Source of the DNA: JBGTSJ01 sp041940305
GTDB lineage: Bacteria > Planctomycetota > Planctomycetia > Planctomycetales > Planctomycetaceae
Reading direction: 5' to 3'
Assembly (NCBI GenBank): GCA_041940305.1
Contig: JBGTSJ010000011.1
Coordinates: 124,001-188,000 of the forward strand
DNA: 64,000 bases
Of the stretch, positions 1-8,420 are shown one piece after another. The notes under the pieces are model-generated. The model was not told the origin of the DNA. It worked only from the letters and a program-made list of their open reading frames with translations, and ran no database searches. Numbering within the stretch: the first letter of the stretch is position 1; the number at the start of each line of letters is the position of its first letter. The translations under genes were made by a program, and so were the position numbers.

Positions 1-869
1 CGGATCAGCTCATCCCCCTTAAGGTCAGCCTTGCGAAACTCCGCATTCTTTGGTTCATAAAAGGCGTTCCACGCCTCCAGCTGCTCGGGGGTGAGATTCC
101 GCGGCGGCACCAGCTTGAGATCCCGCTCGGTGAGCGTGTGCTCGATCGTCATGTCCTGCTCGCGGGCCGCGCGGCCGCGGCCTGAGTAATCGTCAAACAG
201 GTTCACCGGCTCGGGGATCGACCCCTCCGGATAGCTGTCGAAATACTCCGGCTCCGGCTCCCACTCCCGATGCGGCGCCTTGTGCTGGTACATCAGCATG
301 AACGGCTTGTCCTCATCCCGCCCCTCCTGCAGCCAGCCGAGTGCAAGGTCCGTGATGATGTCGGTCGTGTACCCCGTGTGCTGAATGACCTCAATGTTCC
401 CGTCGCCGTTGGCGTCCCGCCGCATCCGCGGGTTGTAATACGGCCCCTGGCCAATCAGCACCTCCGAGTAGTTGTACCCCTGCGGCGCCATGTGCTCCCC
501 CAGATGCCACTTGCCGATCACGGCCGTCTCGTAGCCGGCGGCCTGCAGCAGCTTCGGAAACGTCTGCTGCGTCCCGTCGAACTGGTCGCCGTTCATCTTG
601 AAGCCGTTGAGGTGGCTGTATTTCCCCGTCTGAATCACCGCCCGGCTCGGCCCGCAGATCGAGTTCGTCACAAAGCAGTTCCGAAACAGCATCCCCTCAC
701 GGGCAATGCGGTCCAGGTTGGGGGTCTCGTTGATCTCTGACCCATAGCACGACATCGCATGCGCGGCATGGTCATCAGTAAAGATAAACAGAATATTCGG
801 CCGCTCGGCCGCGCGGGCCGTCACTGTTGACACCAGCATGAGGATTAGCAGGGAGAGCAGCGAGCGCAT
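1..869 (-). CDS. Cysteine-type sulfatase, partial (C-terminus beyond window)
   Basis: N-terminal 289 residues of an exported arylsulfatase-type enzyme, read from an ATG at 869; the rest lies left of the window. A signal peptide spans residues 1-20 (MRSLLSLLILML then a TARA cleavage region). Metal-binding aspartates follow in FTDDH (about 31-33). The activation motif CGPSR (72-76) has the Cys that formylglycine-generating enzyme converts to formylglycine, followed by TGKYSHLNG and GKWHLG (119-124), both typical of the family. Sulfatases hydrolyse sulfate esters and are greatly expanded in Planctomycetes, where many act on sulfated algal polysaccharides; the substrate of this one cannot be told. 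The start is fixed by the signal peptide. Confidence 0.93.
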   Translation of the reverse strand, partial: MRSLLSLLILMLVSTVTARAAERPNILFIFTDDHAAHAMSCYGSEINETPNLDRIAREGMLFRNCFVTNSICGPSRAVIQTGKYSHLNGFKMNGDQFDGTQQTFPKLLQAAGYETAVIGKWHLGEHMAPQGYNYSEVLIGQGPYYNPRMRRDANGDGNIEVIQHTGYTTDIITDLALGWLQEGRDEDKPFMLMYQHKAPHREWEPEPEYFDSYPEGSIPEPVNLFDDYSGRGRAAREQDMTIEHTLTERDLKLVPPRNLTPEQLEAWNAFYEPKNAEFRKADLKGDELI

Positions 870-989
870 GAGTAACTCCGCGAGAGACTTTGGCAATTGG
901 CGATGGCGCGATCGGGAATTCGGAGTGCCGTACCACGGGCGATACGCTACGATGGCCGTGTACGTCGTTCAATTCAAGCGAGTGTGATC

Positions 990-1610
990 ATGTCCACGCT
1001 GATCCAGGACGAAGGCCTCGAGCGGCTGGTGATCGAGGAGCGTCGCCGTAAAGGGCTCGACCGTCCCGATGAAGTCTGGGAAGGAACCTATGTGATCATG
1101 CCAAACCCGAATGATGAACATCAGGATCTGGTATTCGGAATCGGCTTTCCTTTGCGGCAGATCATTCAGGATGCGGGCCTGGGACAGGTGCGGCCGGGCG
1201 TCAACATCAGCGACCGCGTCGTGGACTGGCGATTCAATTTCCGGTGCCCTGACGTTGTCGTCTTCCTCAATGACACAACCGCCGAGTGCCACGACACGTT
1301 CTGGTACGGCGGTCCCGATTTCGCCATCGAGATCGTCAGCCCCAACGACCGATCTCGCGACAAACTCGACTTCTACGCGTCGGTCAATACCCGCGAACTG
1401 CTGATCATCGACCGCGACCCCTGGTCGCTGGAGTTCTACCGACTCACTGGCGGCGATATGCAGCTCACCGGCCGCTCCACTCTCGATGATCTCCAGCCGC
1501 TCGCAAGCGAAGTCCTCCCGCTGACGTGGAACCTTGCCACACCGGCGCAACCGCAGGGACGACCGCGCCTTGAATTGCAACACAGGGACGGACAAACCTG
1601 GATCATCTGA
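990..1610 (+). CDS. Uma2-family (DUF820) PD-(D/E)XK nuclease-like protein
   Basis: A 206-residue protein of the Uma2/DUF820 family. The restriction-endonuclease fold signature is visible: CPDVVVF near residue 88, FAIEIVSP near 113, and DKLDFYA near 124, ending in the typical RELLIIDRDP strand. By family analogy Asp89, Glu114 and Lys125 would form the active site. Uma2 proteins are numerous in cyanobacteria and Planctomycetes and their biological role is mostly unknown. The open frame extends upstream to 897, but the ATG at 990 is preferred because homology-like sequence starts there and the upstream extension is Arg-rich and unlike the family. No partner gene is evident. Confidence 0.8.
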   Translation: MSTLIQDEGLERLVIEERRRKGLDRPDEVWEGTYVIMPNPNDEHQDLVFGIGFPLRQIIQDAGLGQVRPGVNISDRVVDWRFNFRCPDVVVFLNDTTAECHDTFWYGGPDFAIEIVSPNDRSRDKLDFYASVNTRELLIIDRDPWSLEFYRLTGGDMQLTGRSTLDDLQPLASEVLPLTWNLATPAQPQGRPRLELQHRDGQTWII

Positions 1611-1660
1611 CGCGGCTATTGGGGCCACGTCGGATCCGTTGCGAGCGACGGAGCAGCGTG

Positions 1661-2173
1661 ATGTTGTCTCAGACTGCACGGATCACGTTGTTGGGTGCAG
1701 TGTCGGCAACCCTGCTGGCAACGGGAGCCTTCCTGATGCGCGTTCCCGATGGCGCCGCCGCATCGCCGCCGAATCCGGACTCGGCGGCGTTTGTGATCAG
1801 CAAGGCGGCGGAACTGAGAACCGTCACGGCGACGGGTCAGGTGGTCCTGTTCGTCGATTGCCCGTGGAACGGCGACGTGGTCGGCTTTCGCGAGCCGTTT
1901 CGGGAGTTCGCCGGGTGGTGCCGCAACGAGACCTCGATCCGTCCGGCCACGGTCATGCTGGACGCAGACAATCAGGACGCACTCTGGCAGGCCTTGCAAG
2001 CGTTGTGGAGTAATCTCCGCGTTTCGGCCGGCGGCTTGAAAAACTACGGAGGCGCGGGGCGCGTCGTGTGGTTTGAGGACGGAGTGGTTCGCGACATCGC
2101 GTGGTGTCATCACCTGCAGGATGTCGCCGGCATCAAAGAGCGAACCCGCGACGTGTTCGTCGGGCTGGAGTAG
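1661..2173 (+). CDS. Small membrane-anchored or exported hypothetical protein
   Basis: A 170-residue protein I cannot assign to a family. Residues 5-30 are a hydrophobic segment (ITLLGAVSATLLATGAFLM) suited to a signal anchor or signal peptide, followed by a mainly soluble domain. The segment VVLFVDCPWNGD vaguely recalls a thioredoxin-fold beta strand, but there is no CxxC motif, so a redox role is not supported. It begins 50 bases after the Uma2 gene on the same strand, so the two could share a transcript. The ATG at 1661 is chosen because it sits directly before the hydrophobic segment; the frame is open further upstream. Confidence 0.6.
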   Translation: MLSQTARITLLGAVSATLLATGAFLMRVPDGAAASPPNPDSAAFVISKAAELRTVTATGQVVLFVDCPWNGDVVGFREPFREFAGWCRNETSIRPATVMLDADNQDALWQALQALWSNLRVSAGGLKNYGGAGRVVWFEDGVVRDIAWCHHLQDVAGIKERTRDVFVGLE

Positions 2174-2336
2174 AGCGCGGACTCAGGGGCCGTACGGGAA
2201 GAAAGCCGGGGCTTCCGTTCACCGACCGACCTCGTCACTCGCTTGAATGGCTCGCGGAGTTCCCGGCGTCGGCGAGCAGGTGGACCGGCGGCGCGACCCG
2301 GACTCGGACATCCGAACTCGGCGCCGTCGTGATCCG

Positions 2337-3671
2337 TCAGCCGACGATTTCGGCCAGGGGCTGGGAGTCCGGATCGGCGAGGCGGATCGGCCGGCCGACG
2401 TTCGACATATTCTGGTGATCCGGGTCGAGACCGAGGGCCAGACAGAGCGTGGCCAGAAAGTCGGACATCGAGACCGGGCGGTCGGCCACCTGCATTCCGT
2501 CCTCGCTGCTGGCCCCGACCACCTGGCCGCCGCGGATTCCGCCGCCCGCGAGAACGGTGCTCCATGCGGCGGGGAAATGATCGCGTCCGGTCCGGTCCTC
2601 CGCGATCTGCGGGGTTCGCCCGAACTCTCCCATCCAGACCACGAGCGTCGAGTCGAGCATGCCGCGCGTGCGAAGATCCTCCATCAGCGTTCCCCAGGCC
2701 GGATCGAGCACGCCGCACAACTGACGGATCTGGTTGAAGTTGTCGTTGTGGGTGTCCCAGCCGATGCCGGCGTTGCCCTGAACGCCGTTGAGCGAGACCT
2801 CAATAAAGGGGACGTTCCGCTCCACGAGCCGACGCGCCAGCAGACAGGCATCGCCGAACGGGTTGCGTCCGTAGGCGTCCCGCAATTCGGCAGGCTCCTC
2901 GTCCAGGTTGAAGGCGCCGACGGCCGATGACCGCATCATCCTGACGGCCTTCTCGTACGCAGTCAGGTGGCTCTCGCCCACGAACGCCGCGCGCGTTTCC
3001 TGGAAGCCGTCATCCAGGACGCGGAGCAACCCGAGCCTCGCGTCCGATTGTGCGACTTCAACGCCGGGGGGAAGCTCGATATTGCGGACGCTCAGATTGC
3101 TGTCGGCGTTCATGCCGGGTCCGGGGGCCAGGCCGGGATCACCCACGATCAGCGGGGCATATTGCGGCCCCAGGAAGCCGGGAGAGAAGGCGCCGGGGCT
3201 GAGGAACCGGTTGGGAGCGATGGCGACGTAGCTCGGCAAGTCGGCGTCGGGGCTCGCCAGTTCCTTACTGAACAGCGATCCGAGGGTGGGATAGCGGATC
3301 GGTCCCTGCGGCAGGTAACCGGTGTGCGCCAGATAAGTCGCCCGGTCATGATCTCCCTCCTTGGTGCTCATCGAGCGAATGAGGGCCATCTGCTCCATCT
3401 GCTGAGCCACCTTCGGCAGATGCTCGCAGATCTGGATTCCCGGAACGCTCGTGTCGATCGGCTGGAACTCGCCCCCGTTTGCCTGCCCGGGCTTGGGATC
3501 GAACGTATCCAGCTGGCTGGGTCCGCCGCTCATCCACAGCAGGATGCAGGCCCGTTTGCGTGAAGGATCCCCCGCGGCAGCTCGGGCCAGAGCGGGAAAC
3601 CACTGGCACATTGACGATCCCGCCAACCCCGCGGACGCCAGACGCAGCCAATCGCGACGAGACGTTTTCAT
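2337..3671 (-). CDS. DUF1501 protein (Tat-exported sulfatase-like fold)
   Basis: A 444-residue DUF1501 protein. The N-terminus MKTSRRDWLRLASAG carries a twin-arginine motif followed by a hydrophobic stretch, predicting folded export. Family landmarks are the ILLWMSGGPSQLDTFDPKPG block (about residues 40-60), ERNVPFIEVSLNG, and VVWMGEFGRTP followed by GRDHFP. DUF1501 belongs to the alkaline-phosphatase/sulfatase-like superfamily and usually sits next to PSCyt1/DUF1549/DUF1553 genes in Planctomycetes; here it stands without that partner. Function is not established. The ATG at 3671 begins the Tat signal; the longer frame to 3713 adds only 14 unrelated residues. It is convergent with the gene ending at 2173. 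Confidence 0.9.
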   Translation of the reverse strand: MKTSRRDWLRLASAGLAGSSMCQWFPALARAAAGDPSRKRACILLWMSGGPSQLDTFDPKPGQANGGEFQPIDTSVPGIQICEHLPKVAQQMEQMALIRSMSTKEGDHDRATYLAHTGYLPQGPIRYPTLGSLFSKELASPDADLPSYVAIAPNRFLSPGAFSPGFLGPQYAPLIVGDPGLAPGPGMNADSNLSVRNIELPPGVEVAQSDARLGLLRVLDDGFQETRAAFVGESHLTAYEKAVRMMRSSAVGAFNLDEEPAELRDAYGRNPFGDACLLARRLVERNVPFIEVSLNGVQGNAGIGWDTHNDNFNQIRQLCGVLDPAWGTLMEDLRTRGMLDSTLVVWMGEFGRTPQIAEDRTGRDHFPAAWSTVLAGGGIRGGQVVGASSEDGMQVADRPVSMSDFLATLCLALGLDPDHQNMSNVGRPIRLADPDSQPLAEIVG

Positions 3672-3911
3672 GAGAGGGTCTCCGGTCGACCTGCACACGC
3701 CGCTCAGCCGCACTCCGCTAGAAGGAGCGCTGCAGCGCGATCCCGATCATCGTCGTTTATACGCAACATGAACCGGCAACGCTAATCGAATCCGGACAAA
3801 GCGCTGCCGGCCCGATCGATTTCCTCTCCGGTGCGATGACGACTGGTGGGCGGATTCCGGTCGGGGCCGGTATGATCGCCTGTCGAGCCGGAATCGAGCA
3901 AAGGATTTCCC

Positions 3912-5591
3912 ATGCAGAGGCTGCCGTTCGCGGTATCGGTTGCAGTGGTGTTGCTTCTGGGCACGGCGGCGAGTCGGGGAGAGGAACTGCCGCATCACTG
4001 GCTGTACTTGCAGCAGAACCTGCAAGTGACTGAGAACATTCCGCAGGTGGAGGCGCTGCTGCGGCGCGCGAAGGCCGCCGGATACAACGGTGTTGTTCTG
4101 GCCGACTACAAGCTCAACATTCTGGATCGAGTGCCGGGCCATTATTTCGAGAACGCGGGGCGGATCCGCGACTTGTGCCGCGAACTGGAGCTGGAACTGA
4201 TCCCCTGCACGGCATCGTTCGGGTATTCCAGCGGGATCCTGGCGCACGATCCCAATCTGGCCGAGGGATTGCCCGTGGAGAACGCGCCGTTCGTCGTGCG
4301 TGACGGCCAGGCAGTGCTGCGGGGAGACAATCCGAATCTCGTGCCGGGAGAGTTTGAGGATCGGAACGGCGATGCCTTTCGGGGCTGGAGCTTTCAGGAC
4401 GAACCGGGGGGCGGGACGTTTGCCGATGCGGCTGTCCGTCATGGAGGCCGGACGTCGCTGCGGATCGAGAATCCTGACGGCGTGCGGGGCAACCGGCGGG
4501 TGAGCAAGGTGATCGCCGTCCGTCCGTGGAGGCAGTATCACGCTTCGGTCTGGATTCGCAGCCGGAACTTCGAGTCCGCCGGCGACACGCGGATGTTCGC
4601 GATGAATTCCGATGGACGCGTGCTCTCTCACAGCCATCTCGGAGTGCAATCCACCCAGGATTGGACCGAGCATCACGTGGTCTTCAACAGCCTGGGGAAC
4701 GACGAAGTGCGGTTCTACCTCGGCGTGTGGGACTGCGGCGGCGGCCAGTTGTGGATCGACGATGCGCGCGTGATCGAGGAGCCGTTTGTGAATCTCGTCC
4801 GCCGGCCGGGCTGTCCGCTGGTCGTGACCGACGCAGCCGGCCGCGTGACGTACGAAGAGGGCCGCGACTACGCCGAACTGCGGGATGAGCGGCTGGGAGT
4901 AACCCCGTGGGCGGGGGAGTTCGACGTCTATCACGAGCCGCCGGCGCTGCGTCTGCAGCCGGGCTCACGCATCCGCATCGGCGACACGCTGCTGGTGAGT
5001 TACTACCACGCGGTCACGATCTACGATAACCAGGTTCCCTGTTCGCTCTCCGAAGAGAAGGTGTTTGAGATCGTGGAGGATCAGGTGCGGCGGATCGAGG
5101 CGCTGTTCGAGCCGCGGTACTACTTCCTGAGCCATGACGAGATTCGCGTCGCCAACTGGAGCCAGCCAGAGCGGGAGTCGGGCCGGACGGCGGGCGAAAC
5201 CCTCGCGGCCAACGTGAGCCGCTGTGCGGAGATCGTGCGGTCGATCAATCCGGACGCGAAGCTCTGCATCTGGAGCGACATGTTCGACCCGCACCACAAT
5301 GCGGTCGACAACTACTACCTCGTGAACGGCACGCTGGAGGGTTCCTGGGAGGGACTGCCGCCGGAGACGATCGTCGTCAACTGGAACCACGGCGCCGCGC
5401 AGGAGAGTCTGAGTTTCTTCAACGAGCGGGGGCATCCGCAGGTGCTGGCGGGATTCTACGACTCTGATCCGCGTCGCATTCGAGACTGGCTCAACGTCCG
5501 CCCCGACGCAGTGGACGGAGCGATGTACACGACGTGGCGGTCGAACTTTGCCGAACTGGAAGCGTTTTCGCGTGCCGCCTGGCCGAAGTGA
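3912..5591 (+). CDS. Exported glycoside-hydrolase-like TIM-barrel protein with inserted carbohydrate-binding-like domain
   Basis: A 559-residue exported protein (signal peptide about 1-23). Residues 30-115 look like the first strands of a TIM barrel (AKAAGYNGVVLADYK, LELELIPCTASFGY). Residues about 145-290 resemble a CBM4/9-type beta-sandwich (GWSFQDEPGG, VRPWRQYHASVWIRS, GGQLWIDDARV). The barrel then resumes: YYFLSHDEIR (405-412) places an Asp-Glu pair at the position used by GH20-like enzymes, and CIWSDMFDPH and TIVVNWNHG follow. I infer a glycan-active enzyme or a relative that lost activity; the exact family is uncertain. The start is fixed by the signal peptide. It converges with the DUF1080 gene. 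Confidence 0.7.
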   Translation: MQRLPFAVSVAVVLLLGTAASRGEELPHHWLYLQQNLQVTENIPQVEALLRRAKAAGYNGVVLADYKLNILDRVPGHYFENAGRIRDLCRELELELIPCTASFGYSSGILAHDPNLAEGLPVENAPFVVRDGQAVLRGDNPNLVPGEFEDRNGDAFRGWSFQDEPGGGTFADAAVRHGGRTSLRIENPDGVRGNRRVSKVIAVRPWRQYHASVWIRSRNFESAGDTRMFAMNSDGRVLSHSHLGVQSTQDWTEHHVVFNSLGNDEVRFYLGVWDCGGGQLWIDDARVIEEPFVNLVRRPGCPLVVTDAAGRVTYEEGRDYAELRDERLGVTPWAGEFDVYHEPPALRLQPGSRIRIGDTLLVSYYHAVTIYDNQVPCSLSEEKVFEIVEDQVRRIEALFEPRYYFLSHDEIRVANWSQPERESGRTAGETLAANVSRCAEIVRSINPDAKLCIWSDMFDPHHNAVDNYYLVNGTLEGSWEGLPPETIVVNWNHGAAQESLSFFNERGHPQVLAGFYDSDPRRIRDWLNVRPDAVDGAMYTTWRSNFAELEAFSRAAWPK

Positions 5592-5596
5592 CGGCG

Positions 5597-6295
5597 TCAG
5601 TCGAGCAGCTTGATGCGGGCATTGCGGATTTCGACGTGTCCGCTGCGGCTGAGTTCCTGAAAGCCGATGTGTCCTCTGCGGGGGCGATCCTTCAGGGGCC
5701 GCGCTTCCGTGCCGTCGTGGCGCTCGGTCGGTTTGGTCTGCTCATCGAGGTTCACATCGAGAATCGGCTTGCCGTTCAGTTCCACGGTGACATGCGGGCC
5801 ACGGCAGTTGACGGTGTACCGGTTCCAGTCGTTGGGCTTGAAGAGTTGCTCGCTGGGGGCGATGGCCCGGTACAGGCTGCCGGTGAGCTCTGATGCGGGG
5901 ACCGGCTGGTCGCCGTAGTAGCGGGGATCGACCATCTGCAGTTCGAGGCCGTCGAAGGCGGGGTCTCCGGCGGCGGGGAAGCGCAGGCCGCAACCGCTGT
6001 TGCCGCGGTCGCCGAGCTTCCATTCGAAGTCGAGGATGAAGTCGCCGTACTCGCGCTCGCTGATGAGCCATGTGCCGCGCGGCTCGCTGCCGCGGAGAAC
6101 GCCGTCGGTCAGGGTCCACCGGACGTCCTCATCAGCCGGGTCGGCCACGTCGTCCCAGCGACGGACGGACCAGTCCGCGAGAGAACCAGAATCTTCGAAG
6201 AGCGGCGCGAAGCCGTCGTCGTCGCTGGGGAACGCGATCGCGGAGTGAACCGCCAGCGTGAATGCGATGAGGGGGACGGCGCGAGCGCTGATCAT
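5597..6295 (-). CDS. DUF1080 (3-keto-disaccharide hydrolase-type) exported protein
   Basis: A 232-residue exported protein made of a signal peptide (MISARAVPLIAFTLAVHSAIA) and a single DUF1080 domain, a concanavalin-like beta-sandwich. Typical blocks are ADWSVRRWDD, GTWLISEREYGDFILDFEWKL, GNSGCGLRF, DWNRYTVNCRG and the closing GHIGFQ then VEIRNARIK. Some family members are annotated as 3-keto-disaccharide hydrolases; many Planctomycetes carry dozens of paralogues with unknown substrates. The ATG at 6295 begins the signal peptide; the long upstream extension of the frame is not expected to be translated. The stop codon lies 5 bases from that of the converging GH-like gene. Confidence 0.88.
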   Translation of the reverse strand: MISARAVPLIAFTLAVHSAIAFPSDDDGFAPLFEDSGSLADWSVRRWDDVADPADEDVRWTLTDGVLRGSEPRGTWLISEREYGDFILDFEWKLGDRGNSGCGLRFPAAGDPAFDGLELQMVDPRYYGDQPVPASELTGSLYRAIAPSEQLFKPNDWNRYTVNCRGPHVTVELNGKPILDVNLDEQTKPTERHDGTEARPLKDRPRRGHIGFQELSRSGHVEIRNARIKLLD

Positions 6296-6390
6296 CGAGT
6301 GCGGCTCCTCACAGCGGAACGGGTCGAGACCGGGATGGCTCTGTCCATGATGACAGAGGTGCTCCGGGAAATCGATCGGCTGCGCGCAAC

Positions 6391-6413
6391 CGGCCGGTAT
6401 GGGTGACCGGCCG
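6391..6413. repeat. GC-rich hairpin in divergent promoter region
   Basis: An 8-bp perfect inverted repeat (CGGCCGGT / ACCGGCCG) with a 7-base loop, followed on the plus side by GTTTTCGC. It lies between the divergent DUF1080 gene and the secreted protein gene at 6482. It could be an operator or a stray terminator-like structure. Confidence 0.3.
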
Positions 6414-6481
6414 GGAGTTTTCGCATTAAGGGCGGGAATCCATCTCGAGGTCGTCTCCGATTCCAGAGGGGAGTGTGTTGC

Positions 6482-7273
6482 ATGTCTGACGCTGTCTGTC
6501 CGAGGTGCCGGGCCGGTTCGCCCACGAGCCAGAGTCGACGGATTGGCATCACTCGGTGGGCGGGCCGCGCAGCGGTCATCGGCGGCCTGCTGGGCGCGAG
6601 CGCGTTCGGAGCGGAGATCGTCGGACCGGCGCCGCCGCAACGCACCGACGAAGGGACGCGCGTGGTGCAGGGGGAGCCGCCGCTGGTCCGCTTGACACTG
6701 CAGGGGGACGACGGGCGTCCGCTGGAGGGGCGGATTGTGCGCTGGAGCGGACCGATCGGCGAGGGAAGAATCGCCGAGGAATGCGGCGGCGTTCTGCATG
6801 TTTCGACGGCGGTGCCGGGGAGCTACGAGTTCGTGGCGGTCGTCGTTCCCACGACCGTGAGCGGTCCGGAGGACATCGAGATCCTGCGTTATCCGGTGGT
6901 TGTGCAGCGGCGGGAAACCGCTCCGCCGCCGGTGACGCCGACGCCGGGTCCCCCCATCCCTCGGCCCCCGGAAGCCAACTTGACGACACAGGCCCGCGAG
7001 TGGCTGCAGACAGTTCCCGCGGGCGCCCGGGGACGCACTCGCGACGTGGCGGAGACGCTGCGGGAGATCGCCGGGTCCACGGGCATCCGCACGATCGAGG
7101 AGATGGAACTGTTCCTGCGGCTGGGGCTCGCCTGGTCGATCGGCGAGGAGACGCAGGCATGGGCCGCATTCTCTGCGTCAGCAAACGCGGCGCTGGATGC
7201 TCTCAAGCAGTCGGGTGCGACGCCGCAGGCGTATGCGACCGCATTGCAGCAGATCGCCGCAGGACTGGAGTGA
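6482..7273 (+). CDS. Exported proline-rich hypothetical protein
   Basis: A 263-residue protein without a recognised family. After a short CPRC-containing leader comes a hydrophobic stretch (about 29-44, AAVIGGLLGASAFGA) that would serve as signal peptide or anchor. Residues about 55-145 look like a beta-rich domain (PLVRLTLQGDDG, GSYEFVAVVVP). A proline-rich linker (PPPVTPTPGPPIPRPP) then leads to a helical C-terminal domain of about 90 residues (LTTQAREWLQTV to LQQIAAGLE). It is followed on the same strand by the matrixin and a further hypothetical protein, and all three may form one unit. The ATG at 6482 is taken; a GTG three codons earlier is possible. Confidence 0.6.
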   Translation: MSDAVCPRCRAGSPTSQSRRIGITRWAGRAAVIGGLLGASAFGAEIVGPAPPQRTDEGTRVVQGEPPLVRLTLQGDDGRPLEGRIVRWSGPIGEGRIAEECGGVLHVSTAVPGSYEFVAVVVPTTVSGPEDIEILRYPVVVQRRETAPPPVTPTPGPPIPRPPEANLTTQAREWLQTVPAGARGRTRDVAETLREIAGSTGIRTIEEMELFLRLGLAWSIGEETQAWAAFSASANAALDALKQSGATPQAYATALQQIAAGLE

Positions 7274-7365
7274 GTGCAACGGTTTCAGTGGGAAATGGGA
7301 CGGAGACCAGGGACGCAGGCGTAAAGCAACGACCAGCCCTGGGAGAGAGAGAGTTCATTCAAATC

Positions 7366-7386
7366 TCTGACCTCTGACCTCTGCTT
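7366..7386. repeat. Short heptad repeat (three units)
   Basis: Two perfect TCTGACC units and a third diverged TCTGCTT, in exact 7-base register, about 50 bases upstream of the matrixin start. The TCTGACC unit is the same one that is repeated five times upstream of ftsY. Confidence 0.6.
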
Positions 7387-7437
7387 TTGACGACTCGCTC
7401 GCCTGACGAAGCCGCCAGCCAACACGACACGCCACCA

Positions 7438-8325
7438 ATGACCAACCGTGACATCATTCGGCTGCTGTGGGACACCGGCCACTTCCGGAATCCGGCTGTG
7501 CCGGAGACCTGGAACGTGCAGGCGGAGGATCTGAAGTCGCTGCGACTGGGCGACGCCGTCGTGAAGGCGGCGGCGCAGTCGTACCAGCGGTTTCTCGCCG
7601 GCGCGCTGGAGCCGCTGGCGGCGAAGCACCATGGACGGATGCCGCTGATGGACGGCGAGGTGGGACCGGCGACGGCGGAACTCTTCCAGCTGGAGCGCTG
7701 CGGATGTCCGGACTATGCGGCGGCGGTCGAGGAGGCGACGGGGAGCGGGTCGTGGCCGGCGGGATGCAGCCCGAAGTTTTCGCATTATCACGCCATCTCG
7801 GTCAGCGTATCGGAGCAGGGGATGCCGGCGTTCCTGCAGCCGGTCTTCGCCACGGTGTGGGCCAACACGGACGCGGCGTACGCCGAGATCGGCCTGAAGC
7901 TGATCCGCGAAGACGGAAACCGTGGGGCTAATATCCAGATCGGCTTTGAGCGGCTGTCCGGGTCGACGATTGGACTGGCGATTGTCGGACGCGGGCAGAC
8001 ATGCCGGACATCGATCTGGGCGAAGTTCAATCCGGGGTACCAGCCGGCGAACGTCGTCCGCGAGTGGACGTCGCTGGTGAAGCACGAACTCGGCCACAAC
8101 ATGGGGCTGTCGCATTCGCAGGGAGGCGTGATGAATCCGTCGATCGTGACGGGCTTGCCGGTGAGCTGGCGCGGCGACCCGTCCGAGCCGATTCTGGCAC
8201 GCTGGTTCGGCGGCAAGCCCGTCCCGAGCGATCCGCAGGCCCCCGAAATGTGGATCAAGCAATGCCTGCACTCCAACCGCGGCCGCGAACTGTGCGTGCC
8301 GCTGATCCCCCCGCGCGCAGCATGA
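7438..8325 (+). CDS. Matrixin-type zinc metalloprotease with MMP-like cysteine switch
   Basis: A 295-residue metzincin. The catalytic site HELGHNMGLSH (216-226) supplies three zinc-binding His and the general-base Glu, and the Met-turn follows in GGVMNPSI (Met232), the arrangement of matrixins. Upstream, a helical region ending in DGEVGPATAELF resembles a PG_binding_1/MMP prodomain, and it finishes with ERCGCPDY (86-93), nearly identical to the PRCG[V/N]PD cysteine switch that keeps animal MMP zymogens latent by ligating the active-site zinc. No signal peptide is visible, so export would need another route, or the protein acts inside the cell. The ATG at 7438 is preferred over the TTG at 7387. 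Heptad arrays lie on both sides. Confidence 0.85.
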   Translation: MTNRDIIRLLWDTGHFRNPAVPETWNVQAEDLKSLRLGDAVVKAAAQSYQRFLAGALEPLAAKHHGRMPLMDGEVGPATAELFQLERCGCPDYAAAVEEATGSGSWPAGCSPKFSHYHAISVSVSEQGMPAFLQPVFATVWANTDAAYAEIGLKLIREDGNRGANIQIGFERLSGSTIGLAIVGRGQTCRTSIWAKFNPGYQPANVVREWTSLVKHELGHNMGLSHSQGGVMNPSIVTGLPVSWRGDPSEPILARWFGGKPVPSDPQAPEMWIKQCLHSNRGRELCVPLIPPRAA

Positions 8326-8333
8326 GGAATCGC

Positions 8334-8403
8334 CCTCAGCTATCAGCTATCAGCTATCAGCTATCAGCTATCAGCCATCGACCATCAGCCATCAGCCATC
8401 GAC
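8334..8403. repeat. Heptanucleotide tandem array (10 units)
   Basis: Ten consecutive 7-base units: a partial CCTCAGC, five TATCAGC, then CATCGAC, CATCAGC, CATCAGC and CATCGAC. The array starts 8 bases after the matrixin stop and ends directly before the AAGAAGGAG ribosome-binding site of the next gene, so it fills the intergenic space. Confidence 0.95.
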
Positions 8404-8420
8404 CAAGAAGGAGCCACTGC

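Noticed and set aside
1661..2173. Thioredoxin-like protein
   Set aside because: Only one strand-like segment (VVLFVDCPWNGD) is suggestive; no CxxC motif or other thioredoxin features.
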